A DNA stretch of 64,000 bases. Source: Candidatus Rifleibacteriota bacterium. GTDB taxonomy: Bacteria; Muiribacteriota; Ozemobacteria; Ozemobacterales; Ozemobacteraceae. Positions 50,790-58,867 of this stretch are shown here, one piece after another (positions within the stretch are counted from its first letter, which is position 1; each line of letters starts with the position of its first letter). A program made the position numbers and the translations under genes. Location of the stretch: NCBI GenBank assembly GCA_024710355.1, contig JANJUX010000015.1, forward strand, positions 124,001 to 188,000. Reading direction: 5' to 3'. The notes beneath the pieces are model-generated. The model made no database searches and was not told the DNA's origin. It saw nothing but the letters and a program-made list of their open reading frames with translations.

Positions 50790-51911
50790 ATGGCTAGTGC
50801 ATATACCCCAGGTCTCAAGATTGTAGCTAAAACTCTGGTCGAAAAAGAACGCAAATTGCCTCTTAAAGGCCAGGTTCTCGTAAAAAAAGGTGATAAAGTT
50901 ACGGCTGAAACGGTTGTCGCGTCGACGGACCTGCCCGGCAACGTTTACCCGCTCAATGTCGCCAATCTGCTGGGCTGCGAAGCCCGCGAAATCACCGACT
51001 TTCTCGTTAGAAAAGAAGGCGACGCAATTGAAAAAGACGACGTTCTTGCCGAAACCCAGGGTTTCTTCGGCTTTTTCAAAACCTACGTGCGCTCACCCAT
51101 CAAAGGCACTATCGAAAGCCTTTCGACTGTTACCGGCCAGGCAATTCTGCGCGAACCGCCGATTCCGGTCGAAGTGCATGCCTACGTTGACGGTATCGTC
51201 GACGATGTCTACGCCGAAGAAGGGGTAAAGGTCAACACCGTCGCCTCTTTCATTCAGGGCATTTTCGGCATCGGCGGCGAAGTGGTCGGTAATCTGGTAA
51301 TGGCCGCAAAATCGCCATCTGACGTTCTCGACAAAGATAACATCAAGATCGAGCACAAAGGGAAAATCGTGGTCGGTGGTTCTCTGGTAACCGCTGCCGC
51401 GCTGGCCCGCGCCGTCGAAGTCGGCGTCAAGGGCGTCATCGTCGGTGGCTACGACGCGCACGATCTCAAGGAATTTCTCGGCTACGACCTTGGCGTTGCC
51501 ATCACCGGCACCGAAGACAAGGGCATCACCCTCGTCGTTACCGAAGGTTTTGGTCAGATAAATATGGCGAAGAAAACCTTCGACCTGCTGAAGAACGCCG
51601 AAGGCCGCAAAGCCTCGATTAACGGTGCCACACAGATTCGCGCCGGCGTTATCAGACCCGAAGTCGTCATTCCGATCGAAGTTGCTGATATCAACGAGCA
51701 GAAGCATGCCCCGAATACCGGCATGACTATCGGCAGCAACGTGCGCATCATCAGACAGCCGCACTTCGGCGAAGTCGCCAAAGTCGTTTCTCTCCCCGAA
51801 AAGCCGGTTGTCATTCCGTCTGAAGCAAAAGTTCGCGTTGTCGAGATTCAGACCGCTTCTGGTGAAAAGTTCGTTCTGCCGCGCGCCAACGTCGAAATCA
51901 TCGAAGAATAA
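50790..51911 (+). CDS. Barrel-sandwich-like protein of the GlmL-associated operon
   Basis: The 373-aa soluble protein has no signal peptide. The N-terminal ~130 residues look like lipoyl/barrel-sandwich hybrid units (LPLKGQVLVKKGDKVTAETV; VRSPIKGTIESLSTVTGQA), as in RnfC or biotinyl-type carriers, but no modifiable MKM lysine motif is visible. A middle region (~140-290) has glycine-rich strands (GGYDAHDLKEFLGYDLGVAI; TLVVTEGFGQINM). The C-terminus resembles a KOW/SH3-like barrel (IGSNVRIIRQPHFGEVAKVV). Function is unknown. It starts 18 bases after the ATPase gene and ends three bases before the Wzz-like gene. Confidence 0.75.
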   Translation: MASAYTPGLKIVAKTLVEKERKLPLKGQVLVKKGDKVTAETVVASTDLPGNVYPLNVANLLGCEAREITDFLVRKEGDAIEKDDVLAETQGFFGFFKTYVRSPIKGTIESLSTVTGQAILREPPIPVEVHAYVDGIVDDVYAEEGVKVNTVASFIQGIFGIGGEVVGNLVMAAKSPSDVLDKDNIKIEHKGKIVVGGSLVTAAALARAVEVGVKGVIVGGYDAHDLKEFLGYDLGVAITGTEDKGITLVVTEGFGQINMAKKTFDLLKNAEGRKASINGATQIRAGVIRPEVVIPIEVADINEQKHAPNTGMTIGSNVRIIRQPHFGEVAKVVSLPEKPVVIPSEAKVRVVEIQTASGEKFVLPRANVEIIEE

Positions 51912-51914
51912 ACC

Positions 51915-53144
51915 ATGACAGAAAAATTCAACGACATCAATCCTGAACAGCTGAAAAAAGAGGTTAAAGAAGAACTTCTCAAACGCGAGATTCTTATGGG
52001 TCTCGAAGAAGACGAAATTGACCTTTTCGAGCTGTTCAGGGTTCTGCTCAAACACTGGAAACTGGTTGTGCTGATGCCGCTGGTTGTGGCTGTCGTGACG
52101 GCTGTCTACAGTCTGACGCTGCCAAATCATTTCAAGGCCAGTGCAACGATTTTCGTTCATTCAAGTGGTAAACTGAGTGCTTTGAGCAGCCTACCGTTTG
52201 CAGGCATGATACCTGGCCTTGGCGGCGGTGGTGGTGGAGCTGAATATCTGATGGTCTATCTGAAAAGCCGCACCATGAGCGACCGCATTATCGCCAGGTT
52301 TGGTATTGCCACCAACCCGGCGATCGTCGGGGATAACCCGCCGCCCCCGGATAAGATCAAATATGATGAAGTGGTCAAGACTGTTTCAAGAATCGTCTCG
52401 GTCGACAAAGACAAGGACGGTCTGATTACAATTGCCGCTGAGACAATGTCGCCAGAAGTTTCGGCCGAAATTGCCAGCGCTTATATTGAATATCTGAGCG
52501 GTTTTGCCCGTGGCCCGCAGAAAGAAAAGCGCCTTTTCATCGAACGGCAGCTCGAGATCGTCAACAAAGAACTGGTGGCCGCCGAAAACGACTTCAAGGT
52601 TTTTCAGGACAAACACAAAATGTTTACCCTTGAAAAACAGGCTTCTGCAGTAATAGAAAAGCTTGCGGGTCTTGAATCTCAGAAGATCGCCGCCGGCGTG
52701 TCTCTGCAGATGCAGGAAAGTCTGCTCAAATCTTCAGGCAGTGTTCCTGAGCTGGTTAAGGTCGAAGCCCAGAAGGTGGCCGAAGAAGCCAAAATTTCGG
52801 CTCTCGACAAAGAAATCGCTCTGGTCGAGAAGGAAATCGGCGTTCTGCCCGAGCTGGCCCTTGAATTTGCCCGCCTGCAGCGCAACCTCAGCGTCAAGAC
52901 GAAGATTTTTGGCGTTCTGACCGAGCAGTATGAAATGGCTAAAATCGCTGAAGCTGAAGAAGGCAGTCAGTTTGAAGTCGTCGACCGGGCGCGGGCTCCC
53001 GAAGTCAAATCGAAACCACGTCGTTCGATAATGGTCATTCTGGCCGGTCTCAGCGCTGGCGTGCTCGGTGTGTTCGCCGCTTTCCTGATCGAATTCATCC
53101 GCCGCCGCAAAGAGCAGGAAGCAAAAACCGCTGCCGCTAATTGA
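51915..53144 (+). CDS. Wzz-type polysaccharide chain-length regulator
   Basis: The 409-aa inner-membrane protein has a Wzz layout. An acidic N-terminus is followed by TM1 (~53-72, LVVLMPLVVAVVTAVYSL), a periplasmic domain with a Gly-rich loop (GLGGGGGGAEYL, ~100), coiled-coil helices (~190-330) and TM2 (~370-390, IMVILAGLSAGVLGVFAAFL) with a basic tail (RRRKEQE). Pro residues before TM2 (RAPEVKSKPRR) fit the family. Such proteins set O-antigen or capsule chain length with a Wzy polymerase. It starts three bases after the preceding gene, which physically joins the GlmL-type operon to surface glycan synthesis. Confidence 0.85.
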   Translation: MTEKFNDINPEQLKKEVKEELLKREILMGLEEDEIDLFELFRVLLKHWKLVVLMPLVVAVVTAVYSLTLPNHFKASATIFVHSSGKLSALSSLPFAGMIPGLGGGGGGAEYLMVYLKSRTMSDRIIARFGIATNPAIVGDNPPPPDKIKYDEVVKTVSRIVSVDKDKDGLITIAAETMSPEVSAEIASAYIEYLSGFARGPQKEKRLFIERQLEIVNKELVAAENDFKVFQDKHKMFTLEKQASAVIEKLAGLESQKIAAGVSLQMQESLLKSSGSVPELVKVEAQKVAEEAKISALDKEIALVEKEIGVLPELALEFARLQRNLSVKTKIFGVLTEQYEMAKIAEAEEGSQFEVVDRARAPEVKSKPRRSIMVILAGLSAGVLGVFAAFLIEFIRRRKEQEAKTAAAN

Positions 53145-53174
53145 ACAAAACTGGTTAAAATTGGGGTTCAACTT

Positions 53175-53202
53175 GTTGGGGTTCAACATGTTGAACCCCA
53201 AC
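53175..53202. repeat. 28-base perfect palindrome
   Basis: Arms GTTGGGGTTCAACA/TGTTGAACCCCAAC pair with no mismatch. A partial upstream copy (TTGGGGTTCAACTTG) starts at 53161. A T-rich stretch follows but no clean T-run, so it may be a terminator for the operon or an operator for the methylase gene. Confidence 0.65.
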
Positions 53203-53242
53203 TCTTATAAAGACTTTTATAATTTATTTAACTCTATAGATA

Positions 53243-55081
53243 ATGAAAAATTCGCCAGATCGATCTGAATCCAAATCGCTGTTCGCCTGGTTCAACGCGA
53301 AGATTGCCGGCAGTTTTCTTTTCAGCCCGACCGGGCATCCCGCAGCTACTCTGCAAAAACTGGGTGCTCCAGTTCATCTTGTCGAGACTTTCGCTTCTTT
53401 GACCGATTGTGAAGTGGCTCTCAAGCAGACTGACGAAGGCGAGGTCCCCGACCTTGAACGGCGTGAAAAGAAGCGAAAGCGCAGCACCGGTCAGTTTTAT
53501 ACACCCGAATCCCTTGCTGCGCGTCTTGCCGGGTTGTCGCGCTCTTTGGGCGAAAACGCTATGATACTCGACCCCGCCTGCGGCGACGGCAGTTTTTTTA
53601 TGGCGGTATCCGCGGTTCTGAGCCATTTCCGCTCCCACCACCGTCATTCCCGTCCGGCTCCCGAGCTTGTCGAAGGGCCGGACTGGTCGCCTCGATTCTG
53701 CTCTGCGACCGGTGAAATCCCACCTGCTTCAGTTTTAATGACAGTTGTTGACCGAGATTTGCAGGCAGGCGCGAATGCAAGCGGTTTCCTTTCATGCCTG
53801 CATGGCTACGATATCGATCAGCAGGCATTGTTTATCTGTCTGACCCGCCTGCTCTGCACTTTTCCTGGCTGCGGCTGGCCGGTTCTAGAACAGCGTGATT
53901 TTCTCATGCAGCCCCCAGAAACCAGATTTGACCTGGTAATTGGCAACCCACCATACCGCGTCAACCTGAGTGAAGATTATAAAAACCGCCTGGACGAGCT
54001 TTATGAGACAGGCGAAGGTGAAAAAGATCTCTATACCTTCTTTCTTGAGGCCGGCTTGCGGGTTCTTGCTGACGACGGGCAGATGATCATGCTGACTTCG
54101 CATACCTGGCTGGTAAACCATCAATGCCGTAAGATCAGGCAGCTGTTATTCGAAAAAAACAAGGTAACTGCCCTCAACCTTCTGCCGGCAAGATTTTTCC
54201 CGGCAGCTCCCGGCGTCTTGCCGGTGGTGGCGTTTGTTGAAAAGGGTAAAGAATCGCTGCCGTCATATTTGGTAATGGTCAATTCAGGTTATTCAGAAAG
54301 CGGCGGCTGGTCTGAAGCTTATATGGCCCAGTCAGACTCTTTTGTATCTGGTAACGGGCTGCGGCAGTCGCTGGTGTCTTCAGGCCTCAAGAAGGCTTTC
54401 GAAAAAATGCAGGCTTCCGGGGTCTGCCTGGGCAGTATTGCGAAGATTGGTGTCGGTATTCAGGAAGCGCTGCAGCGCACCGATCGGGTCTCAAAGTTTG
54501 TCAGTGATTCGCGGCTGGCCGATAATTATCGCCCGGTCCTCAAAGGCCGGGAACTGGCGCCCTTCAAAATCAACTGGGAAGGCTTTTTCATCGACTTTGG
54601 CCCGCATCTTGCCTACGCCGGCGACGAAAAAATCTGGGCCGGCAGCAAGCTTCTGTATCAGAATATCCGCAATGAAAAGCTGAAGACGCGCCTTGTCGTG
54701 GCTTATGACACTGAAAGTCATTACCCCAAGAACTCGCTTTCATTTATCGTTTCAGAAGCGGCCGCTTACCCGGAAATGTTTCTTCTTGGCCTGTTGAACA
54801 GCGTGCCGGTCAATGCCTGGTTCAGCGGCAGATTCCACAGTTTTCACATAACGGTGACACAGGTCAGGCAGATCCCTCTGCCGCCGTTTGACAAAGAGCT
54901 GTTCGCTCTGGTTGCCGGCTGTGCTGGAAAACTGCAGAGACTTGCGAGTGACTCACCAGAGTATGGTGAAGTTTTTTTCCGGCTCAATGAGGCGGTCTGC
55001 AGATGCTATGGCCTCGTTGACGACTATGCCCGGCTGCTTTGTGAATTTGATAATTTTCTTGAACAAGCTGCGGGCTTATGA
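53243..55081 (+). CDS. N6-adenine DNA methylase, Eco57I/TaqI-like
   Basis: The 612-aa enzyme should methylate adenine in DNA. The Q-FYTP motif (STGQFYTPESLA) and motif I (ILDPACGDGSFF) lie near residues 80-118; motif IV is VIGNPPYRVNL near residue 234. The C-terminal third resembles the TaqI-type target-recognition domain (IGVGIQEALQRTDRV; YRPVLKGRELAPFKINW). No PD-(D/E)XK restriction motif is seen, so it is either an orphan methylase or a type IIG relative lacking cleavage. A REP-like palindrome translated in frame (PAPELVEGPDW) lies between motif I and the DIDQQAL segment. The ATG has no RBS. Confidence 0.85.
   Translation: MKNSPDRSESKSLFAWFNAKIAGSFLFSPTGHPAATLQKLGAPVHLVETFASLTDCEVALKQTDEGEVPDLERREKKRKRSTGQFYTPESLAARLAGLSRSLGENAMILDPACGDGSFFMAVSAVLSHFRSHHRHSRPAPELVEGPDWSPRFCSATGEIPPASVLMTVVDRDLQAGANASGFLSCLHGYDIDQQALFICLTRLLCTFPGCGWPVLEQRDFLMQPPETRFDLVIGNPPYRVNLSEDYKNRLDELYETGEGEKDLYTFFLEAGLRVLADDGQMIMLTSHTWLVNHQCRKIRQLLFEKNKVTALNLLPARFFPAAPGVLPVVAFVEKGKESLPSYLVMVNSGYSESGGWSEAYMAQSDSFVSGNGLRQSLVSSGLKKAFEKMQASGVCLGSIAKIGVGIQEALQRTDRVSKFVSDSRLADNYRPVLKGRELAPFKINWEGFFIDFGPHLAYAGDEKIWAGSKLLYQNIRNEKLKTRLVVAYDTESHYPKNSLSFIVSEAAAYPEMFLLGLLNSVPVNAWFSGRFHSFHITVTQVRQIPLPPFDKELFALVAGCAGKLQRLASDSPEYGEVFFRLNEAVCRCYGLVDDYARLLCEFDNFLEQAAGL
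53642..53687. repeat. Palindromic repeat inserted in the methylase reading frame
   Basis: CGTCATTCCCG opens the unit. GTCCGGC (53652-53658) and GCCGGAC (53677-53683) are inverted ends around CCGAGCTTGTCGAAGG. The same GAGCTTGTCGAAGG core lies at ~27525-27545 and the GTCATTCCCG core at 1.7 and 27.6 kb. Here it is translated as SRPAPELVEGPDW. Confidence 0.8.
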
Positions 55082-55087
55082 TAAATT
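55059..55087 (+). promoter_or_regulatory. Sigma-70-type promoter upstream of CIRCE
   Basis: TTGAAC (55059-55064) and TAAATT (55082-55087) are spaced by 17 bases. The predicted start falls inside the CIRCE element, the usual arrangement for HrcA repression. Confidence 0.65.
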
Positions 55088-55088
55088 A

Positions 55089-55115
55089 TTAGCACTCGAA
55101 ACTGAAGAGTGCTAA
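55089..55115. promoter_or_regulatory. CIRCE element (HrcA operator)
   Basis: TTAGCACTC-N9-GAGTGCTAA matches the CIRCE consensus exactly, with the canonical 9-base spacer. It lies 31 bases before the ATG of the FmdB-type gene and starts eight bases after the methylase stop. Confidence 0.95.
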
Positions 55116-55146
55116 CCGCTGTCAATCATCACAGGAGGAAAGGTTA

Positions 55147-55524
55147 ATGCCAACCTATAATTATCGCTGCACAAAATGTGAGAAGATTTTTGATGCCTTT
55201 CATTCAATGATGTGCACCGATCCGCAGCACTGCCCTGAATGCGGCGCTGCCGGAACCAAACTTCTTTCTGCCAGTTCGATCATATTCAAGGGCTCTGGCT
55301 TTTATTCGACCGATTACCGCGATTCAGGCTATATAGAAGCCAAAAAGAAAGACGGCAGCACCGGCACAGCCGCCCCGGCAAAAACTGAAACAGCCGCCAC
55401 CCCGGCTGCCGAACCTGCCAAAAGCGACGCAGCTGCTCCCGTCGCCAAGCCAGAATCTACTTCTGCCGCCAAACCGGCTGCGACAGCTGCTACACCCGCC
55501 GCTCCCGTCGCCCAGGCCGCTTAA
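55147..55524 (+). CDS. FmdB-family zinc ribbon protein with Ala/Pro-rich tail
   Basis: The 125-aa protein starts MPTYNYRCTKCEKIFDAFHS and has the second cysteine pair CPECG, then LLSASSIIFKGSGFYSTDYR, the CxxC-CxxC-SSSS signature of the FmdB zinc ribbon family. The last ~50 residues are Ala/Pro/Thr-rich low complexity, unlike the short tail of many relatives. AGGAGGAAAGG precedes the ATG. It is monocistronic, between a promoter with a perfect CIRCE operator and a strong terminator. Regulation by HrcA implies induction by heat or protein-folding stress; this link is inferred from the operator alone. Confidence 0.9.
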   Translation: MPTYNYRCTKCEKIFDAFHSMMCTDPQHCPECGAAGTKLLSASSIIFKGSGFYSTDYRDSGYIEAKKKDGSTGTAAPAKTETAATPAAEPAKSDAAAPVAKPESTSAAKPAATAATPAAPVAQAA

Positions 55525-55548
55525 ATATTCTTTAGAACTTTAACCACG

Positions 55549-55583
55549 CCGCAGCTCAATCATGGGCTGCGGTTTTGTTTTTT
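55549..55583 (+). terminator. Rho-independent terminator after the FmdB-type gene
   Basis: CCGCAGC (55549-55555) pairs with GCTGCGG (55566-55572), followed by TTTTGTTTTTT. Confidence 0.85.
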
Positions 55584-55743
55584 CAGCCCAGTATGGTTGG
55601 TTTGAGATTGACTAGATCGGGGTAATGGAGTAATCATAATGGCAACCAGACTGACAGACCGGGGCGACGAACCGGTTTTACTTTGTTTATGCAGGATGCA
55701 ATAATTGCAGAAGGCAGATGAAACTGCCGGGAGGTGACTGCCG

Positions 55744-56418
55744 GTGAATGAGAATTCCTTTTCTCCCCCGCTTCTGAAGATGATCGACCTCAATGCTTAT
55801 GATGTTTTCATGGGCATGGGTCTGGCATTCATTCTCTGTGCGATACTGAGTCGCATTGTCAGAGCCTGCAGCCCGGCAGACCCGACCAGCGACCGAACTC
55901 TGGCAAGAACGATGATTCTGCTCGGCGCGGTCGTAAGCCTGATCATGGCCGTTATCGGCAACAGCCTGGCGCGCGCCTTTGGCGCTATCGGCGCTCTCAG
56001 CCTGATTCGCTTTCGCACCGCCGTTAAAAGCACTGTTGATCTGGCCTGGCTCTTCATGTCGATTGCGATCGGAATGACCTGCGGCAGCGGTTATTACGCC
56101 ATTGCAACCGGTGCTGCCGGCCTGTTTGCCATTTTTATCGTGATTCTTGGCAAACTGATGCCTGAAGCCGCACCTGTCAGAACCGCTCTGTTCAAGGTGG
56201 TTTACCCGCTGAATACCGAAACCGCCCGCCGCCTGCAGGAAACTGCCGCCGGGCTGGGTCTGCATTTCCGCCTTCTCAGCGAAAACAGTCTTAACAATGG
56301 CAGCAAAGCTGAAATCATGTTTGAAGTTACTCTGCCAAAAGAAACCATGACCGCTGACTGCCTGAAAAAACTCTGCGAAGTTGCGCCCGAAGTTCAGGCT
56401 TCGGTGGTTCTCGAATAA
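55744..56418 (+). CDS. DUF4956-family membrane protein
   Basis: The 224-aa protein has four hydrophobic segments (~22-40, ~52-75, ~95-110, ~115-137) and a soluble C-terminal ferredoxin-like part (~150-224). LARAFGAIGALSLIRFRTAV is the hallmark of DUF4956. The GTG start has GGGAGGT eight bases upstream. A short upstream ORF (ATG ~55639, ~21 codons) might be a leader peptide, but that is speculative. It opens a three-gene cassette with CotH and VTC-type genes, an association I recall from other genomes and one usually linked to polyphosphate-type chemistry or envelope phosphorylation. Confidence 0.85.
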   Translation: MNENSFSPPLLKMIDLNAYDVFMGMGLAFILCAILSRIVRACSPADPTSDRTLARTMILLGAVVSLIMAVIGNSLARAFGAIGALSLIRFRTAVKSTVDLAWLFMSIAIGMTCGSGYYAIATGAAGLFAIFIVILGKLMPEAAPVRTALFKVVYPLNTETARRLQETAAGLGLHFRLLSENSLNNGSKAEIMFEVTLPKETMTADCLKKLCEVAPEVQASVVLE

Positions 56419-56424
56419 CAGAAC

Positions 56425-58158
56425 ATGAAAAACCGGTTCGGGCGCCATGGTTTTTATCTGCCATGGCTGGCGATGGGCCTGGCCATGCTGGGTGCAGCTT
56501 TTCTTTTTCCTGCCGATATTCCGCTGGTCGCTGTTGCACCAGATACACGCAGCGACTATTTTCCGCATAAGGTGAATCACTTCACTATTGGCCTGCTGCC
56601 AGAAAACTACGAATTTTTCTTCTCTGACAAGCCTGAAAGCCTCTTTGATTACCAGAATGCCGAGCTGGTGGTTAACAGAACCGCGCAGCTTTTTAAGGCC
56701 GAGATGCGTATCAGAGGCACGCATGCCTGGAACTGGGATCATCGCAAGCCGTCATTCAGGCTTCGCCTGCGCGGTAACAAGCGCATCATGGGCCGGCAAA
56801 TACTTGACTTCATAACCCCCGACGATGCTTCGATGCTTGCAAATCTCGTTTCTGACCATATTGCTGTCGAACTTGGCATGCCCTCACCGCGGACCACAAT
56901 CGCAACCGTGTTGCTCAACAATGATTACAAGGGACTTTACCATCTGGCTGAACCGATAAACGTCGTAACTCTGGCGGGGCAGGGGTTTACTGACTGCTCG
57001 GTTGTCGAAGGCAACATCAGAAACTCAAAACTCTGGGCTCATCCTGAAGCCTGGGAAATTGAACCGGCTGCCGGCCGTGACCCCGAAGCCGCGAGACAGG
57101 CTCTTGCCAGACTTCTTGAAGCGGTCAAAACTCCGGTCGATCTGCAGCGTGTTGAAAAGCTGGCTGAAGTGATCGACCCGGCCGGGTTTGCCGCATGGTC
57201 AGCCCTGATGACCGCCATTGGCAGCATTCACACCAACGACTACTTCGGGCATCTGCTTGTCTTTGACCATAAAAGCTCACGGCTGTTTCCGGTAATCGCT
57301 GACCCGTCGGGCTTTGGTGTGATCACCTCGATTGGCGGCATGCACACTGATATCGACATCAGAGTGCCGCTTTACGAATTTCTGACGCCGCTCCTCAACG
57401 CCTTTTTCCGGGTGCCCGACTTTCAGTTTCAGCGCAATCTTCAGCTCTATAAAATTCTTCAGACCCGGCTTGCCGAAGATAGCCTGCAGAAGCTTGTCGA
57501 CAGCTATCTTGAGCAGCTGCGACCTCTCTATTCCAAAGAAACTTATGCCAGCGCTCTGATCAATATCCCTATGGTGCTGTTCTCGCGAAAAATCCCCGTT
57601 TCACCACAGTTTCAGGAAAAGGATGCCGCCCGTCTGGTCAGTTTTATGAAAGCCCGGCGGGCCTTTCTGCTTGGTGAACTGGCGAATATCGAAGCAGAGT
57701 TGGTGAAGCTCCATCGGCAGACCTCTGTCGATGGTAAACAATTTGAGCATCTGTTGATCAGAGTTAAGGGACACTGCCCGGTCGCTGTCGATTTTACGGG
57801 CCTGCCAGGCATAGTGCTTGCAGATGCTGAATTTGACGGGGGGCTTGAAAGCCCGATAATTGCCAGTGCCGGCAAAGTGCTGTTTTATCCGGGCCTGACT
57901 GAAACGGCCTTTTCTGAGCCGCATTGGTTGATGCCCGGCCGCCGGCGCGCCGATTTTCTGCTAACCCCGGATTTTCAATCCTATGTTATCGGTGTTCAGT
58001 CAGAACATCTCGATGAAACGCTCTCCCGGGTAATGCAATCTGCTGAAAATGCCGTTACCGGCGAAAAAGTAGCGATTAAAAATGTCGATCTGTCGGTATC
58101 GGAAGCGGTTCAACCCTGCAGCAAAAGCCTGCATGCCTGGAGAAATCTTAAAAAATGA
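56425..58158 (+). CDS. CotH kinase-family protein
   Basis: The 577-aa protein has a signal/anchor (~12-30, LPWLAMGLAMLGAAFLFPA) and a CotH-type domain (~90-420), with RIRGTHAWNWDHRKPSFRLR, DFITPDDASMLANLVSDHIA, NNDYKGLYHLAEPINV and a later PVIADPSGFGV segment. CotH of Bacillus is an atypical protein kinase that phosphorylates spore-coat proteins; this homologue would act outside the cytoplasm. It lies six bases after the DUF4956 gene, and its stop overlaps the next start (ATGA), so the three genes are translationally coupled. Confidence 0.87.
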   Translation: MKNRFGRHGFYLPWLAMGLAMLGAAFLFPADIPLVAVAPDTRSDYFPHKVNHFTIGLLPENYEFFFSDKPESLFDYQNAELVVNRTAQLFKAEMRIRGTHAWNWDHRKPSFRLRLRGNKRIMGRQILDFITPDDASMLANLVSDHIAVELGMPSPRTTIATVLLNNDYKGLYHLAEPINVVTLAGQGFTDCSVVEGNIRNSKLWAHPEAWEIEPAAGRDPEAARQALARLLEAVKTPVDLQRVEKLAEVIDPAGFAAWSALMTAIGSIHTNDYFGHLLVFDHKSSRLFPVIADPSGFGVITSIGGMHTDIDIRVPLYEFLTPLLNAFFRVPDFQFQRNLQLYKILQTRLAEDSLQKLVDSYLEQLRPLYSKETYASALINIPMVLFSRKIPVSPQFQEKDAARLVSFMKARRAFLLGELANIEAELVKLHRQTSVDGKQFEHLLIRVKGHCPVAVDFTGLPGIVLADAEFDGGLESPIIASAGKVLFYPGLTETAFSEPHWLMPGRRRADFLLTPDFQSYVIGVQSEHLDETLSRVMQSAENAVTGEKVAIKNVDLSVSEAVQPCSKSLHAWRNLKK

Positions 58159-58862
58159 CTAGAGTCAGGCCGTTTCACGAGTTGAAGTTTCCGGTTTCTG
58201 CGCGGCAGCACGCTGTACTGCAAAAGCTTGTTCAAGGCCTGGCTGTGCCTGACAGAAATGGCTGCAACGGTTGTTACGAGGTTTTTTCGCAGTATTATGA
58301 CAGTCATGATTTCAGGTTTTTTCACGACAAGGTTAACGGGGAATACATCAAAACCAAAGTAAGATTGCGGCTTTATCGTGACGAAAACCGCCGCGAATGG
58401 CATTCGCCGGGCCTTGAGGTGAAGCAGCGGCGCGGCAGTCTGGTGACTAAATTCAGGCTAAATCTTGATAGCAGCCAGGGTGATGATTGCTTTGGCGAAT
58501 CTTCGCCAGATATTCGCGACCTGATCTTGGCAAATTGTCATGACAGCTGCATAAGAGACGCTCTTGCCAGTATTCAGCTGATTCCCGTCGTTTCGCTTCA
58601 TTATACGCGAACGGCCTGGCAGTTCTGCGGCATCGACGGCCTGCGCCTGACTTTTGACACCAGGGTAAGCAGCCTGCCCGCCGGCAGATTGCCGCTGAAT
58701 TCTCTGCCGGAGTTGCCAGTGTGCAGCAGTTCACCCGGCGGGATCTTCGAAATCAAATCTTACGTTCTGCCACCTCAGGCAGTAATTGAGAAGCTGATCG
58801 AGCTTGACATCAGGCAGCAAAGCTTCTCAAAATACGCCTGGGCCCTGCAGCACAAATCATAA
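58155..58862 (+). CDS. VTC-domain (polyphosphate polymerase-like) protein
   Basis: The 235-aa protein matches the VTC tunnel fold: an N-terminal HELKFPVSARQHAVL, YIKTKVRLRLYRDE, GLEVKQRRGSLVTKFR and a late GIFEIKSYVLPP supply the alternating basic and acidic residues that line the polyphosphate tunnel. Yeast Vtc4 makes polyphosphate from ATP. Whether this copy is catalytic cannot be told. The cytoplasmic protein has no TM. It overlaps the CotH gene by four bases (ATGA) and converges on the following TPR gene. Confidence 0.85.
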   Translation: MTRVRPFHELKFPVSARQHAVLQKLVQGLAVPDRNGCNGCYEVFSQYYDSHDFRFFHDKVNGEYIKTKVRLRLYRDENRREWHSPGLEVKQRRGSLVTKFRLNLDSSQGDDCFGESSPDIRDLILANCHDSCIRDALASIQLIPVVSLHYTRTAWQFCGIDGLRLTFDTRVSSLPAGRLPLNSLPELPVCSSSPGGIFEIKSYVLPPQAVIEKLIELDIRQQSFSKYAWALQHKS

Positions 58863-58867
58863 TTTTT

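Noticed and set aside
51093..52160. 355-codon open frame on the minus strand
   Set aside because: It is antisense to two well-supported operon genes and has shadow-like composition (Phe/Asn/Asp-rich).
55639..55705. Leader peptide upstream of the DUF4956 gene
   Set aside because: The short frame has a possible RBS but no attenuator-like structure or repeated codons to support it.
55687..56742. 351-codon open frame on the minus strand
   Set aside because: It is antisense to the DUF4956 and CotH genes; no domain is recognisable.
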